Positions 34,070-43,027 of a stretch of 64,000 nt of DNA are shown here, piece by piece. The stretch's first letter is position 1. Every line of letters begins with the position of its first letter. Source of the DNA: Symbiodinium natans (Eukaryota; Sar; Dinophyceae; Suessiales; Symbiodiniaceae); assembly GCA_905221605.1 (NCBI GenBank), contig CAJNDS010002069.1, positions 580,529 through 644,528 of the forward strand. Reading direction: 5' to 3'. The position numbers and the translations under genes are program-made. A model generated the notes under the pieces. That model saw only the letters and a program-made list of their open reading frames with translations. It ran no database searches and was not told the origin of the DNA.

Positions 34070-34186
34070 TATGCTTGTGCTGTCAGGCTAGGGCAGGCAT
34101 GGTGCAGCACACATAAACAGGCGCGACATCAGGCGCCGACGATCTTGGCTCAGGCCAAGGGAGTCGTGCCAGCAGAACTCTTTTCT
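34070..34186 (+). repeat. Split direct repeat A1
   Basis: 117 bases starting TATGCTTGTGCTGTCAGGCT and ending AGCAGAACTCTTTTCT. It matches 40057-40173 with one visible difference (GCGCCG here, GCACCG there). It marks the left end of the element. Confidence 0.95.
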
Positions 34187-34217
34187 TAGAAAAGAGAAAG
34201 GCCATGAGCCTTCAGCC

Positions 34218-36158
34218 ATGGATGCCATCAAGGAGTGGCTGACGAAGCATGGCTATTCGGATTTGCTGGATTGGGCTTCGCATGAAGGCCTGGAAACGGT
34301 GGATGATTTAGCCTTCTTCTTTACTGACACGCATTTGCCGACATCAGAGCCGCTCAAGGCTGCTTGGGTACAGGCAAGAGAGGGCAGATCAGATGGTTAT
34401 GTCATTGCAAAAGACTTGCTGCAAGTCGGTCACATAGCGTGCGGCCCACGGATGCGCAAGCCTCATGTGCGTGCTAAAGCGACGCAAGGTATGCTCAAAC
34501 CACTCACTGTAAAGGTTGATTTCATTCAGCGCCAGTTGCAAGTAAACCGAGCTATTCAGTTGTCAATGTCCTGGGCGCCAGCATTTGGTGTCAAAGCTGG
34601 GGTGGTCGATGAAGCCATGTTGCAGCGACGTGTCAAATCATTGTCTGCGCGTCTATTGGGATTTGAGCCGCGTACGGTGAAAGCTGCGCTAGCTGAGTGG
34701 CAACGATTGTGGAGCCATGTCCGCAGTCAAAATCCGTCCAGCGCAGCTCTTCAGTTCGGGGCTGGCGTCCCGGCAGTTCTTGTAGAAGATTACATCAACA
34801 TCTCCTCCGAAGGAAAAGGGACATCTGTGCCGAAGGCATGCTACGATCGCTTGGCCTGGCTTGCCCGACACTTGCAAGCGCCTCTTGATATGGAAGCAGT
34901 TCCTGTGCCCCGCACTGTGCACCAGGCGGAGCTGCGCGATTCTGGGGAGCGAGGGCAGGCTGTGCCGCTGGAGCCTTTTATGGTGGGTTTCCTCTGCAGC
35001 CGTGCGCAAGAGGCCAGAACTCAGCAACTGGCATCAGCGTGCGTCTTGTCTGTGATGGTGGTCTTGGCGTTCATGCCGCTGCGATATCGACATGCTTTGC
35101 GCATGGTGCCGGTCAGTAGGGCTCCAAAGTGGGTCTGTTTCTGGGTTTTTCGTGGTAAAGGCAGAATCAATGGCATCAGGAAAGGATTCAGTTGGTTCGT
35201 GCCGAGATTGCCGGTGCTGGAAGAGTCATTGCGCTGCATCTGGGATGGATGGCACAGCACGCAAGCTTTGCCTTGCTACCAGGCAAGCCCGCCTGTTTTC
35301 ATTTGCCACATTGATGGTCGCGCTGTGTCCCTGTCTCAGTTCAATGACATGGCGCAGCGACAGCTGGCAGATGTCGTGTGCGCGGATTCGCCGCCCGTGT
35401 CTTCGTACTCCTTCCGACGCTGCGCTCCCACAGCGCTAGATTGCCGCGGCGCCCCATGGCCTGAGCGCTTTGATGTGGGAGGGTGGCAGATGGACGAGGC
35501 GGCAATTCGCGATCGCAGGGCAACCAGAAATTCCATGCCTTTCCGCTATAGTGGCCAGCGCGAGGGGAACGAAGTGCAGAGCAAGGCGCTTCACGCTTTG
35601 ACGTTCGCTGCTTCTTTGGAGGCGAACGTGTCGTCCTGGCAGGATTTTCGGGCTTGGTGGACACGTCAGCCAGCGGCCACGGTGCAGTCCTGGCAAGAGG
35701 AGGCAGCAACCTACGCGGACTTCTCTGCGAAGGCGGAGTTTGCAGCACGGGCCCCAGGTCACCTGAAACACATGGAAAACCGAAGGTATGTGCCTCGCCA
35801 GCCTTCTTTGCAGCCATCGCGACCATGTGGGAAGCGTGTCTTTGATCCTCAGAGTTGGGTGTCAGCGGGCCGACGCGGCGCTCTCATGCATCTGTGCCGC
35901 GCGGATGCTGTGGGCCCTGTATGCTCATGGCGTCAGAAGCTGAAGAACGGCATCTTCAAAGGAAAAGCTTTGAGGTTTGACTCCTTGTCTGAGGCGGTCA
36001 GTGCAGATCGTCCTTTTTGTACAGCTTGCGTTTTCTTGTTGCCAGAGCATCTAAAGAGCCAGGTGGTTTCAGCGCAAGAAATCAAGAAGCGTACCGAAGC
36101 GCGTGCTTGTTACCCATCCATGTCTGCGTCGCGCAAAGAGCGCCAGCGGTGTTTTTAG
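34218..36158 (+). CDS. Retroelement ORF1: tyrosine recombinase
   Basis: 646 codons from an ATG 31 bases after repeat A1. Residues 1-60 form a small helical module (EGLETVDDLAFFFTD, then LKAAWVQA) also present at the start of ORF2. Residues about 260-450 have tyrosine-recombinase features in order: a box I region with candidate arginines at 289-295 (FMPLRYRHALRM), a box II SYSFRR at 396-401 in place of the usual H-x-x-R, GGW at 421-423 in the H/W position, and the candidate nucleophile Tyr444 in MPFRYSG. The recombinase would insert the circular cDNA at a short core, acting in the nucleus. The C-terminal 200 residues are basic with a few Cys and His and are unassigned. ORF2 starts 89 bases after the stop in another frame. 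Confidence 0.85.
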   Translation: MDAIKEWLTKHGYSDLLDWASHEGLETVDDLAFFFTDTHLPTSEPLKAAWVQAREGRSDGYVIAKDLLQVGHIACGPRMRKPHVRAKATQGMLKPLTVKVDFIQRQLQVNRAIQLSMSWAPAFGVKAGVVDEAMLQRRVKSLSARLLGFEPRTVKAALAEWQRLWSHVRSQNPSSAALQFGAGVPAVLVEDYINISSEGKGTSVPKACYDRLAWLARHLQAPLDMEAVPVPRTVHQAELRDSGERGQAVPLEPFMVGFLCSRAQEARTQQLASACVLSVMVVLAFMPLRYRHALRMVPVSRAPKWVCFWVFRGKGRINGIRKGFSWFVPRLPVLEESLRCIWDGWHSTQALPCYQASPPVFICHIDGRAVSLSQFNDMAQRQLADVVCADSPPVSSYSFRRCAPTALDCRGAPWPERFDVGGWQMDEAAIRDRRATRNSMPFRYSGQREGNEVQSKALHALTFAASLEANVSSWQDFRAWWTRQPAATVQSWQEEAATYADFSAKAEFAARAPGHLKHMENRRYVPRQPSLQPSRPCGKRVFDPQSWVSAGRRGALMHLCRADAVGPVCSWRQKLKNGIFKGKALRFDSLSEAVSADRPFCTACVFLLPEHLKSQVVSAQEIKKRTEARACYPSMSASRKERQRCF

Positions 36159-36247
36159 CCTTGAAGTTGCCGCAGTCAGGACTCCTTTTTTCTTGTAGCT
36201 TCGTAGTGGCCTTGTTCTTTGAGCAGCGCTCGCTCTCAGCCAGTAGC

Positions 36248-37438
36248 ATGGCTCTGACAGTGGCAGACCTGCAACCCCCAGCACAGCCTGCGGATGACCC
36301 TTCCGAGCTCTTCAAGGAGCTGTGCCTCAAGTTCAATGTCAATGAAAAAGTCGGCGCCTTCTTAGTCAATGAGGGATGCCGTAGCCTTGAAGACTTTGCC
36401 AAGTTCGTCACGAATGACGATGAGGTTAGGGTCCATGTGATTGACAAAGTGCAGGATTTGTCGAACAAGGGCGTGCAAACGGCTAGAGTTCGCAAAGCCT
36501 GGGCGGCAGTAGTCGAAGCTGTCCAGAAAGCAGCTGACAAGAAGCGCAAAGGTCTCGAAACCCCTGAGCTGGAAGCTTTGTTGGGCACAGAAGAGCTTGA
36601 GTCTCTTCACGTTGCCTTTTGGGGGCGCTATCGGATGAGGTATCCGGCAGCTCGCACGCCGTCAGATTTGCTGGTGTCAAATCTCAATCGCCTTTTCAAA
36701 AGCAGACTCCTCACCATTCACAAAGTCCTCAAAGTCAAATCGTTGGCAGCACAGCTCAGCGGTGAAAAGAAGCGCACCAAGGTCACGGAGGGTGTGCACA
36801 TTGTCCATGCTGAAACGGTAGAGGACCATGTCGAAGAAAATGTAGCCAATTTTTTGATCCAGCTGGAGATGCTGATGGTGGCTTTCGCTAAAGCAGGCAC
36901 GTTTGCGCCGCCTGATGTCCCGACTTCTCCTGAAGATGTGCATTCTGACCCATGCAGCTATGTTTTTTGCCCGCTGGATGTTTGCATGGCGCATTTTCAT
37001 AGGGTGCAGAAGTATGTCATGTCAATGCCCGTGAGCCGCTTGCCGGAAATCGTGACCAAAGAAGAGGAGGACAGGGCTCTCTGGTGTGAGCGGTTTCGGG
37101 GCAGCAAGCGCACGATCGGCGCCGTCATTCGAGAAGTCTACACTGAGAGGCAAGCAGTGTGGAGTTTGCCAAGCTCAGCTGACGTGCCACCTCCGCCTGC
37201 TGCGGAGCTTGAAAGCACCAGGAAGTCCAAGACTGTTTACTATGCTACTGCGCTGAAGGATGGCAAAGCCATCTGCCAGGATTGGAACCGTGGCCAGTGT
37301 GTCAAGTCGGGCCCTTGCCCCAAGAAGCAGCTGCACGTGTGCAATGTGCAGGTAGGTTCCCGGCAAGCGCGAGTCTGTGGCATGAGCAACCACCGTGGCA
37401 TCAACTGCAAGCAGGCGGAAAGGGCCCGCAAGGCCTGA
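36248..37438 (+). CDS. Retroelement ORF2: gag-like protein with Cys/His motifs
   Basis: 396 codons from ATG 36248. The frame is open from 36017, but the upstream part overlaps ORF1 and the later ATG clears it. Residues about 20-95 repeat the helical module of ORF1 (NEGCRSLEDFAKFVTND, then VRKAWAAVVEAVQ). The middle is helical and charged. The C-terminus has C343-x7-C351-x5-C357-x5-H363, a CCCH-like finger, then C377-x4-H382-x4-C387, which is a CCHC knuckle lacking its first Cys. These are expected for a nucleic-acid-binding gag. The frame ends in TGA at 37436-37438 and continues open in the same frame into ORF3, so a gag-pol read-through product is possible. Confidence 0.75.
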   Translation: MALTVADLQPPAQPADDPSELFKELCLKFNVNEKVGAFLVNEGCRSLEDFAKFVTNDDEVRVHVIDKVQDLSNKGVQTARVRKAWAAVVEAVQKAADKKRKGLETPELEALLGTEELESLHVAFWGRYRMRYPAARTPSDLLVSNLNRLFKSRLLTIHKVLKVKSLAAQLSGEKKRTKVTEGVHIVHAETVEDHVEENVANFLIQLEMLMVAFAKAGTFAPPDVPTSPEDVHSDPCSYVFCPLDVCMAHFHRVQKYVMSMPVSRLPEIVTKEEEDRALWCERFRGSKRTIGAVIREVYTERQAVWSLPSSADVPPPPAAELESTRKSKTVYYATALKDGKAICQDWNRGQCVKSGPCPKKQLHVCNVQVGSRQARVCGMSNHRGINCKQAERARKA

Positions 37439-39838
37439 TGGTGCCCAGGCGAGGGCGGGCCAGAGACTTCGCTTGGGGCCAGTCTGCAGTCTGGCAGTTG
37501 TGCCGCCGCGTTGCCACCAGCAGTCCAGCTGGAGTTTTGCCAGGAAGCCATTGTCAGTGGTTTCCGCTTCATGTTTCCGAGAGAAGCGCTGCATGGCTTT
37601 GCATTGCCCATGCTGCAAGATTTGTTCAACCATCCGTTTTTCACGTTGTTTCACCAATGGACTGCCGATCATCGAGTGGATGTCAACACAAGTCACCTAA
37701 CAGCAACTGCCAAGGTTCAGCCAAGCTTGGGATTGCAGACAACAGTCCTGGCCCAAAAAGGTGCGTTGCCCAGCAAAGTTCTTCCTCACCAAAGCAAGGA
37801 AGCCCTATTCCGAGCATGCTGTAAAGCATCCCATGAGGAGAGGTTGCCGTTTGATGATTTGGCATGCTCTGCAGATTTTTCTTTTGCGGCGTGGTGTGCC
37901 ATTCATTGCTTGCCGGTTTTGCGAGACCACCGCAAGTTAGGCCGCGACCTGCTGCAGGAATTGTCGCGCCGCTGCCAGCCCCTATCCCGCCATTTGCGAA
38001 AATTTTTGCATCCGTCAATCAACAGTGTGGCAGGGCACATCCATGTTGGGCTTATTGCTGCCTTGATAATCCTCATGAAGTGGCCGGACAGGACTCTGCC
38101 TCTGGGATTTTTGCAAGGCTTTGCGTTGATTGGTCAGCTTGAGACGGTCAGCATCTGGACAGCAGTTGATGAGGTTCCCGACATCGATGAGGCCACCTTG
38201 TGTGGCACAGGCCCAGCCGTGTTGCAGCAGTACGGCCGGAGACATTTTGACCAGGATGAGCTGCAATTCCTTTGGGCCAGTTGCCAGAAGGAAGTGGCCA
38301 ATGGCAAAGCGGGCGCGCCTGTAACCGTGGAGTCGCTGGATGTGGAATATGGCAAAGACTCTTGGTCTGTAGTGCCTGCCTTTGTGCATACTCAGCCGGA
38401 CGGGAAGCGCAGACGCATCGATGATGCTAAAGCTGGCATGCAAAATCTTGCCACGGCTTTTTCGGAACGTTTCAGTATGGTCTCTGCCATGATGCCTGCC
38501 GTGGCTGCTCGAGCGCTTGGAGCGTGGGCAGCGCGTGAAGGAGCAGTGACCATGTTGCAGAGCACCCGCCTTTTCACAGCTGCAGAAGATCTGCCGGAGG
38601 CGTACCGCATTTTGCCAGTTCATCCTCGGCATCTCAGACACAACAACGTGGCTGTGCAACATCCCCAAACAAAAGAGGTTCATGTCTTTCCATGTTGGGC
38701 CTTGTTGTTTGGATTTGCCGCCAGCGTTTTTCAGTTTGAGAGATTTTCCTTTTTCTTGGAGGCGGCTGGGAGGCGAGTCCTGCATCTCATGGTGAGCCTC
38801 TACGTGGACGACAGCCATTTAGATGATTTGGAGTGTGCAGGAGGGCATGGGCAAGCTCTGTGGAAAGAGTTGGCCACTGAGTGCGGCCAGTCCTTTAAAG
38901 AAGCCAAGGCTCAAGACCTCGCGCTGCAAAACGATTTTTTGGGTATTTCTCATGACACCAGCGCTGCCTTCAGTTCATGGACTGTCTCCTTTCATGCCAA
39001 GCAGAGCCTTGTGGACAAAGCTGTTGGGTTGATTCGCGCAAGGATGGCTGCAGGCCGCACGACCCCTGCGCAGGCCTCCAAGATTCGAGGCGTTTGCGGC
39101 TTCATTGCCCTCGCGCAGTGGGGGCGTGTTGGTCGTGCTCCATTTGGCCCCTTGCGCCGCAGGCAGTACAGTGACAAGCATCCGTGGGACAATTCGCGGG
39201 AGCTGTGCAGGGCGTATAATTTGCTCCTGATGCTTTTGGAGTTCCATGTGCCTAGAACAGTCAAAGTAACAGCCAGTGCGCTTGGTTTCCTGGTTGTGGC
39301 CTCGGATGCGCAAGCTGATTCAAACCCTTCGGGCGGTGTGCTGATTTACGACCCTGTGACAGGTCACAAAGTGGGGGGGCACTTGCAATTTCAGCAGCAA
39401 CTTCTGGAAGCTTGGGGGTATTCTCCTGCAGCGTTGCGGGCTGGAGCAAATCCCATAGCTTTGTGTGAGTGCTGCATGTTGCCAATTACCCTCATGAATT
39501 TTCGGAATATCTTCGCAGGAAGAGACGTTTTATGGCTGTGCGACAACACGACTGCACTCTATTCCATTGTCAAGGGCACAGCTAGGGGTCCGCAGCTGGA
39601 TTGCATCGTTGCGGTGTTTCATTTTCTCTTGTATTTCCTCAACGTCCGATGCTGGCTCGAGTGGGTGGGCAGTAACAGCAATTATTCGGATGGAATCAGC
39701 AGAGAATTGGACAAGGATCCTTTCAGCACAGCTCATGGCTTCGAGCTTCGGACGATGTGGTGCCCGCAATCCTTGTGGTTCCAACCCTTGCGGGTGATGT
39801 GGAAACGTTGTCAGCAGTTTGAAGTTAGTCACGTCTGA
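37439..39838 (+). CDS. Retroelement ORF3: reverse transcriptase and RNase H
   Basis: The frame is open without a stop from 37439 and in frame with ORF2. The first ATG is at 37571. Numbering from 37511, RT motifs are QPDGKRRRIDDAKAG (296-309), ED(360)LPEAYRILPVHP with the motif A aspartate, FGFAASVFQFERFS (400-413), and the catalytic YVDD at 431-434. A connection leads to RNase H with acidic residues at D599 (VVASDAQAD), E653 (LCECCMLP), D678 (WLCDNTTAL) and D727 (SNYSDGISRE). This is the RT-RH order of YR retrotransposons. No methyltransferase domain follows, unlike classical DIRS1. The stop at 39838 is 80 bases before repeat B1. With the first ATG 133 bases past the ORF2 stop, expression by read-through of the TGA is as likely as independent initiation. 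Confidence 0.9.
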   Translation, partial: WCPGEGGPETSLGASLQSGSCAAALPPAVQLEFCQEAIVSGFRFMFPREALHGFALPMLQDLFNHPFFTLFHQWTADHRVDVNTSHLTATAKVQPSLGLQTTVLAQKGALPSKVLPHQSKEALFRACCKASHEERLPFDDLACSADFSFAAWCAIHCLPVLRDHRKLGRDLLQELSRRCQPLSRHLRKFLHPSINSVAGHIHVGLIAALIILMKWPDRTLPLGFLQGFALIGQLETVSIWTAVDEVPDIDEATLCGTGPAVLQQYGRRHFDQDELQFLWASCQKEVANGKAGAPVTVESLDVEYGKDSWSVVPAFVHTQPDGKRRRIDDAKAGMQNLATAFSERFSMVSAMMPAVAARALGAWAAREGAVTMLQSTRLFTAAEDLPEAYRILPVHPRHLRHNNVAVQHPQTKEVHVFPCWALLFGFAASVFQFERFSFFLEAAGRRVLHLMVSLYVDDSHLDDLECAGGHGQALWKELATECGQSFKEAKAQDLALQNDFLGISHDTSAAFSSWTVSFHAKQSLVDKAVGLIRARMAAGRTTPAQASKIRGVCGFIALAQWGRVGRAPFGPLRRRQYSDKHPWDNSRELCRAYNLLLMLLEFHVPRTVKVTASALGFLVVASDAQADSNPSGGVLIYDPVTGHKVGGHLQFQQQLLEAWGYSPAALRAGANPIALCECCMLPITLMNFRNIFAGRDVLWLCDNTTALYSIVKGTARGPQLDCIVAVFHFLLYFLNVRCWLEWVGSNSNYSDGISRELDKDPFSTAHGFELRTMWCPQSLWFQPLRVMWKRCQQFEVSHV

Positions 39839-39917
39839 GGAGCATGCGGCACCAGCCGAACCGTGTGGACAGTCGAGCATCGTTGGCAGAAAAGTGTGAA
39901 TACATCGGAGCAGCGTT

Positions 39918-40059
39918 GGGTGAGTCACACTCCTGATGCTATCATGTCTGTGTTCTATTATCAGCTGCCAACTTTTGCCTTAATTCTGCCAATGCGATTC
40001 AGTACGGCTTTGTTGGCCGCAGAAAAACCAAATCTGCATGCAGTCGCCGATATGTTTAT
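39918..40059 (+). repeat. Split direct repeat B1
   Basis: 142 bases, identical by eye to B2 at 40291-40432. Its last three bases (TAT, 40057-40059) are also the first three of A2, giving the internal B1-A2 junction that mirrors the circle junction. Confidence 0.95.
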
Positions 40060-40173
40060 GCTTGTGCTGTCAGGCTAGGGCAGGCATGGTGCAGCACACA
40101 TAAACAGGCGCGACATCAGGCACCGACGATCTTGGCTCAGGCCAAGGGAGTCGTGCCAGCAGAACTCTTTTCT
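40057..40173 (+). repeat. Split direct repeat A2
   Basis: Second copy of A1, beginning inside the last three bases of B1. A 117-base spacer (40174-40290) with no frame of note separates it from B2. Confidence 0.95.
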
Positions 40174-40290
40174 CCCTCCCTGGCCCACCCTGGTTTCTGA
40201 CCGCATATGGGGGGGACGGCAGCTGTGCGCCGCAGGGGGATGCTAGTACGTTGAGACTGGATAGCGCAAGGGCGCGTAGGCATGTGCATG

Positions 40291-40432
40291 GGGTGAGTCA
40301 CACTCCTGATGCTATCATGTCTGTGTTCTATTATCAGCTGCCAACTTTTGCCTTAATTCTGCCAATGCGATTCAGTACGGCTTTGTTGGCCGCAGAAAAA
40401 CCAAATCTGCATGCAGTCGCCGATATGTTTAT
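40291..40432 (+). repeat. Split direct repeat B2
   Basis: Right end of the element, ending TATGTTTAT. Flanking host sequence resumes with TGATGAATCGCC. Confidence 0.95.
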
Positions 40433-41090
40433 TGATGAATCGCCGGCCTTTCCAGTAATGTGTCAGGGACCGCGTCAGAGCACCCGCAGCCACAAACGTA
40501 GGCACTCAGGCAAACCTCACGTGTCTGGATGGCTGGCCATGGGTCCGGCGCGCTGGCTGCCTGCTCCTTCCTGAGATGAGCGACGAGGAGGTGGAGGCGG
40601 CGGGCAGTGCAGGAGCAAACAAACGCCTGCAAGTAGGCTAGGTGCCTCTTGATATCGTTGAGTGTGTGTTCGTGCTGAAGTCTCTTTTGAGCATGTGCTT
40701 GAAGATGTTCGAAGGCTTCGAGCTCCAGGCTCCTGAGGGGCAGCCCGGAACTTGGGGTGAAGTGGAGGTCTCGCGACAGTAGAGTCAGGTCGGTTCGGTT
40801 CATTTAGGTGCTTTCAAAGAGCCTGTGCCACCATGCGGCACTCAGGTGTACATGGGCTGACTCCTGAGGAAAGGTAGTCCCGACGTCTCAATGATGCCTT
40901 GGCATCACTGCCCAGTGCCTTGCCTACACATTGAGCCTAAAGCTTTCCTCGACTCGAGCGATTTTTGAGCAACGTGGCCCGGAGGTGCTGCAGAGATTCT
41001 GCACTGGTGTTAGCGGAGCTTTGGCTGCAACTTCCCTGGCATAGGTAGCATCACCTCAAACTGCATGAACTATTCCCCGAGCAGGAAGTT
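40433..41090. other. Right flank of the retrotransposon, no assigned gene
   Basis: A 124-codon antisense frame (40429-40803) starts with ATG and has a helical, Leu-rich composition (LELEAFEHLQAHAQKRLQ). A + frame here reads MFEGFELQAPEGQPGTWGEV. Neither matches a family I know. Confidence 0.3.
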
Positions 41091-41104
41091 TGGCTGGCAA
41101 AAGT

Positions 41105-41902
41105 GAGGCGGCAGCCGCAGTTCGGCGCCGTGCACCTCATCACGGCACTGCACCGAGTCGCCAAAGCGCCCGACGGCGTCGAGGTGTGGAGACTTTGCCA
41201 TGATGTTTGGAGATTCATCGAGGCTTAATGTGGTTTCAGGACAGGGCTATTATGTGCTTTTGTGCCTTATGTTGGGGGTCAGCGTACTTACTGTCTCACA
41301 CGCAACCGCCGAGCTCGCCGTGCCAAGACTGTCCAGCGCACCCGCAGGTCGTATAGACGGAGGGCTTCCAGAAGCTATTGGCAGATGCGCCGTTCCAAGT
41401 TGCTGTGAGAAGACTTTCGCCTTACGTCATCTTCAGTGTCCTTTTCCGGAAAATTATTAAAAGCTTCCCACAGGTGCTCCTTGTAGTCGCGGGACCGGCA
41501 GCTGAAAGCCCAGAGGCGCGGCTCCAATTCGCTCATCCGGCTTTTGGGCCGTTTTGTTCTGACGAGCGCTGAAGTTGCTGAAGGCTCAAGCATCTGCAGC
41601 GCCGGGACCTGACTCAACTCGGGCGCTGGAAGCGCAATCATGTAGCTGCCATTACGTCAAACCGCCTGGACGAGGTCTCCACAGCACTCGTCCAACAGTG
41701 CATGGGCTTTGACGGTCCCAGTTGTGCAGAACGAGCTGACATGGAATGCGGCATCGGCTTCGAGCCAAGACCCAACACCATGTGCCATGTCCATTTAGAC
41801 GTATTTGGACACTCCCATGCGCTGCACAGAAGCGAAATGGAAGAGGTGGCCTCAGTTCGTGGCTCGCAAGTCTTAGATCCGCAGAACATGCTGGATGCTT
41901 AG
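41105..41902 (+). CDS. Candidate multi-exon gene, unidentified helical protein
   Basis: Three strong + strand pieces. 41105-41225 reads FGAVHLITALHRVAKAPDG then VWRLCHDVWRFIE, ending before a GC donor. About 41365-41480 reads FQKLLADAPFQVAVRRLSP then FRKIIKSFPQ. 41582-41902 reads DLTQLGRWKRNHVAAITSNR and runs to a TAG after QVLDPQNMLDA. The first two resemble degenerate helical repeats of the kind in organellar RNA-binding (RAP/HPR-type) proteins, but that is only an impression. The 88-codon antisense frame at 41375-41641 competes for the middle piece. Confidence 0.4.
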
Positions 41903-42565
41903 TGACAAGAAGGGCACCCCCAACCCCCCAGCCCACTCCCAGTAGACCTCAGCATCAGAGTCTGCGTGACAAGGTCAAACACAGCACGGGCAATGGCCGT
42001 TTGTGATTTGCCTTGCGCCTGGCTCAGTCTAGGCAGCATTGAGCAGCTCTTAAACCCTAAATTTGCACATCCTGGGAGGCAAAAATCTTGAACTCAAGTT
42101 TGATGGTCAAGGTCATTCTTGCAATCTTCCAACCTATATGGTTTTCAATCCTCTTTGCACTTGAGCGTACAAGAGCTCCTAGCAGATCTGCTCGAAAGCA
42201 CATCCTGCAGAGTCATTGCTCTTTGCCATGGGTTCCGCGCGGTAATCATTACGGAAGTAGAATCTTGAGCATCCCTATGCCTATGTGAAAAGCTAAATGT
42301 GATGGAGAACATGTGTGTTCATATTGACAAGTCGCATCGAAGCGTGCTTGCTTTCGTGGCCGACTCGAAGAGTACGGCCCAAGAACCTCAGGCGTGCCCG
42401 CTTGATACCTTTCGAGCGCATGTTCGCTAGGGCCGGCTGTTGGATGACAGACTAGCAACAGACGAGTTAAGCCCGTAGACGCTGCCACCTTATCCGATGG
42501 GAAGAGACATTAAAAGGTGGTCTGAGCAGAATGTGCGTTAGCATCTGAAGTGGAGTTAGAATTGT

Positions 42566-42716
42566 CTGTGTGTTTCTCTCTGTGTGTGTGTGTGTGTGTC
42601 TGTGTGTTTCTCTCTGTGTGTGTGTGTGTGTGTCTGTGTGTTTCTGTCTGTGTGTGTGTGTGTGTGTGTGTCTGTGTGCGTCTGTGTGTTTCTCTGTGTT
42701 TCTCTCTCTCTCTCTC
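42566..42716 (+). repeat. (TG)n microsatellite with TTTCTC interruptions
   Basis: GT/TG dinucleotide blocks separated by TTTCTCTC, ending in a (TC)n run. Confidence 0.95.
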
Positions 42717-43027
42717 TGTTTGGTGCATACCCACAGAGCAATACATTTACAGATGACGTCTTGCATGCAGAGCCCAAAGACCCATAAACCCCGAGCGTGA
42801 AACAGAGCAGAGACATCAGAGACATGCAGAGACAAACTGAGGCACGCCTTCGCCTGCCGCCGCTTCGGAAGGTACGATGCGACAGGCGCTTTCCCGTGGG
42901 TTGCGGTGTAAGGCACTCTGGTACCGGGTAAGCCCAAACCCCTTCAATCAATCATATTAAAGATTTCAGCCCATCCAAACAGCCTAAAGCCTGTAGGCCC
43001 TGACGCGCTTAAGATCCATCAGGGACT

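Larger units (their letters stand above)
34070..40432 (+). mobile_element. DIRS/PAT-type tyrosine-recombinase retrotransposon, 6.36 kb
   Basis: The element is bounded by split direct repeats in the order A1 (34070-34186), coding region, B1 (39918-40059), A2 (40057-40173), B2 (40291-40432). This is the arrangement known from PAT- and Ngaro-like YR retrotransposons, which integrate from a circular intermediate by tyrosine recombinase and leave no target duplication. A1 and A2 differ at one position of 117 (by eye); B1 and B2 are identical over 142 bases. It carries three frames, a tyrosine recombinase, a gag-like protein with Cys/His motifs and a reverse transcriptase with RNase H, and no integrase or protease. 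All three frames are intact apart from one TGA between the last two, so it looks recent. TAT is shared at the left end, the B1/A2 junction and the right end. Confidence 0.93.

Noticed and set aside
34141-34165. CTTGGCTCAGG near the retroelement start as a spliced-leader relic
   Set aside because: Resembles the end of the dinoflagellate spliced leader only partly, is part of the A repeat, and lacks the rest of the leader.
34218-36158. ORF1 as a host gene or integrase of the DDE type
   Set aside because: It lies within the split direct repeats and shows tyrosine-recombinase spacing (Arg, SFRR, GGW, Tyr); no DDE-type catalytic triad is evident.
37282-37824. 180-codon frame overlapping the ORF2/ORF3 boundary
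   Set aside because: Out of frame with both retroelement ORFs and without motifs; the in-frame ORF2-TGA-ORF3 reading explains the region.
42510-42756. Thr/His-rich and Cys/Val-rich frames near 42.6 kb
   Set aside because: Translations of a TG/CA microsatellite.
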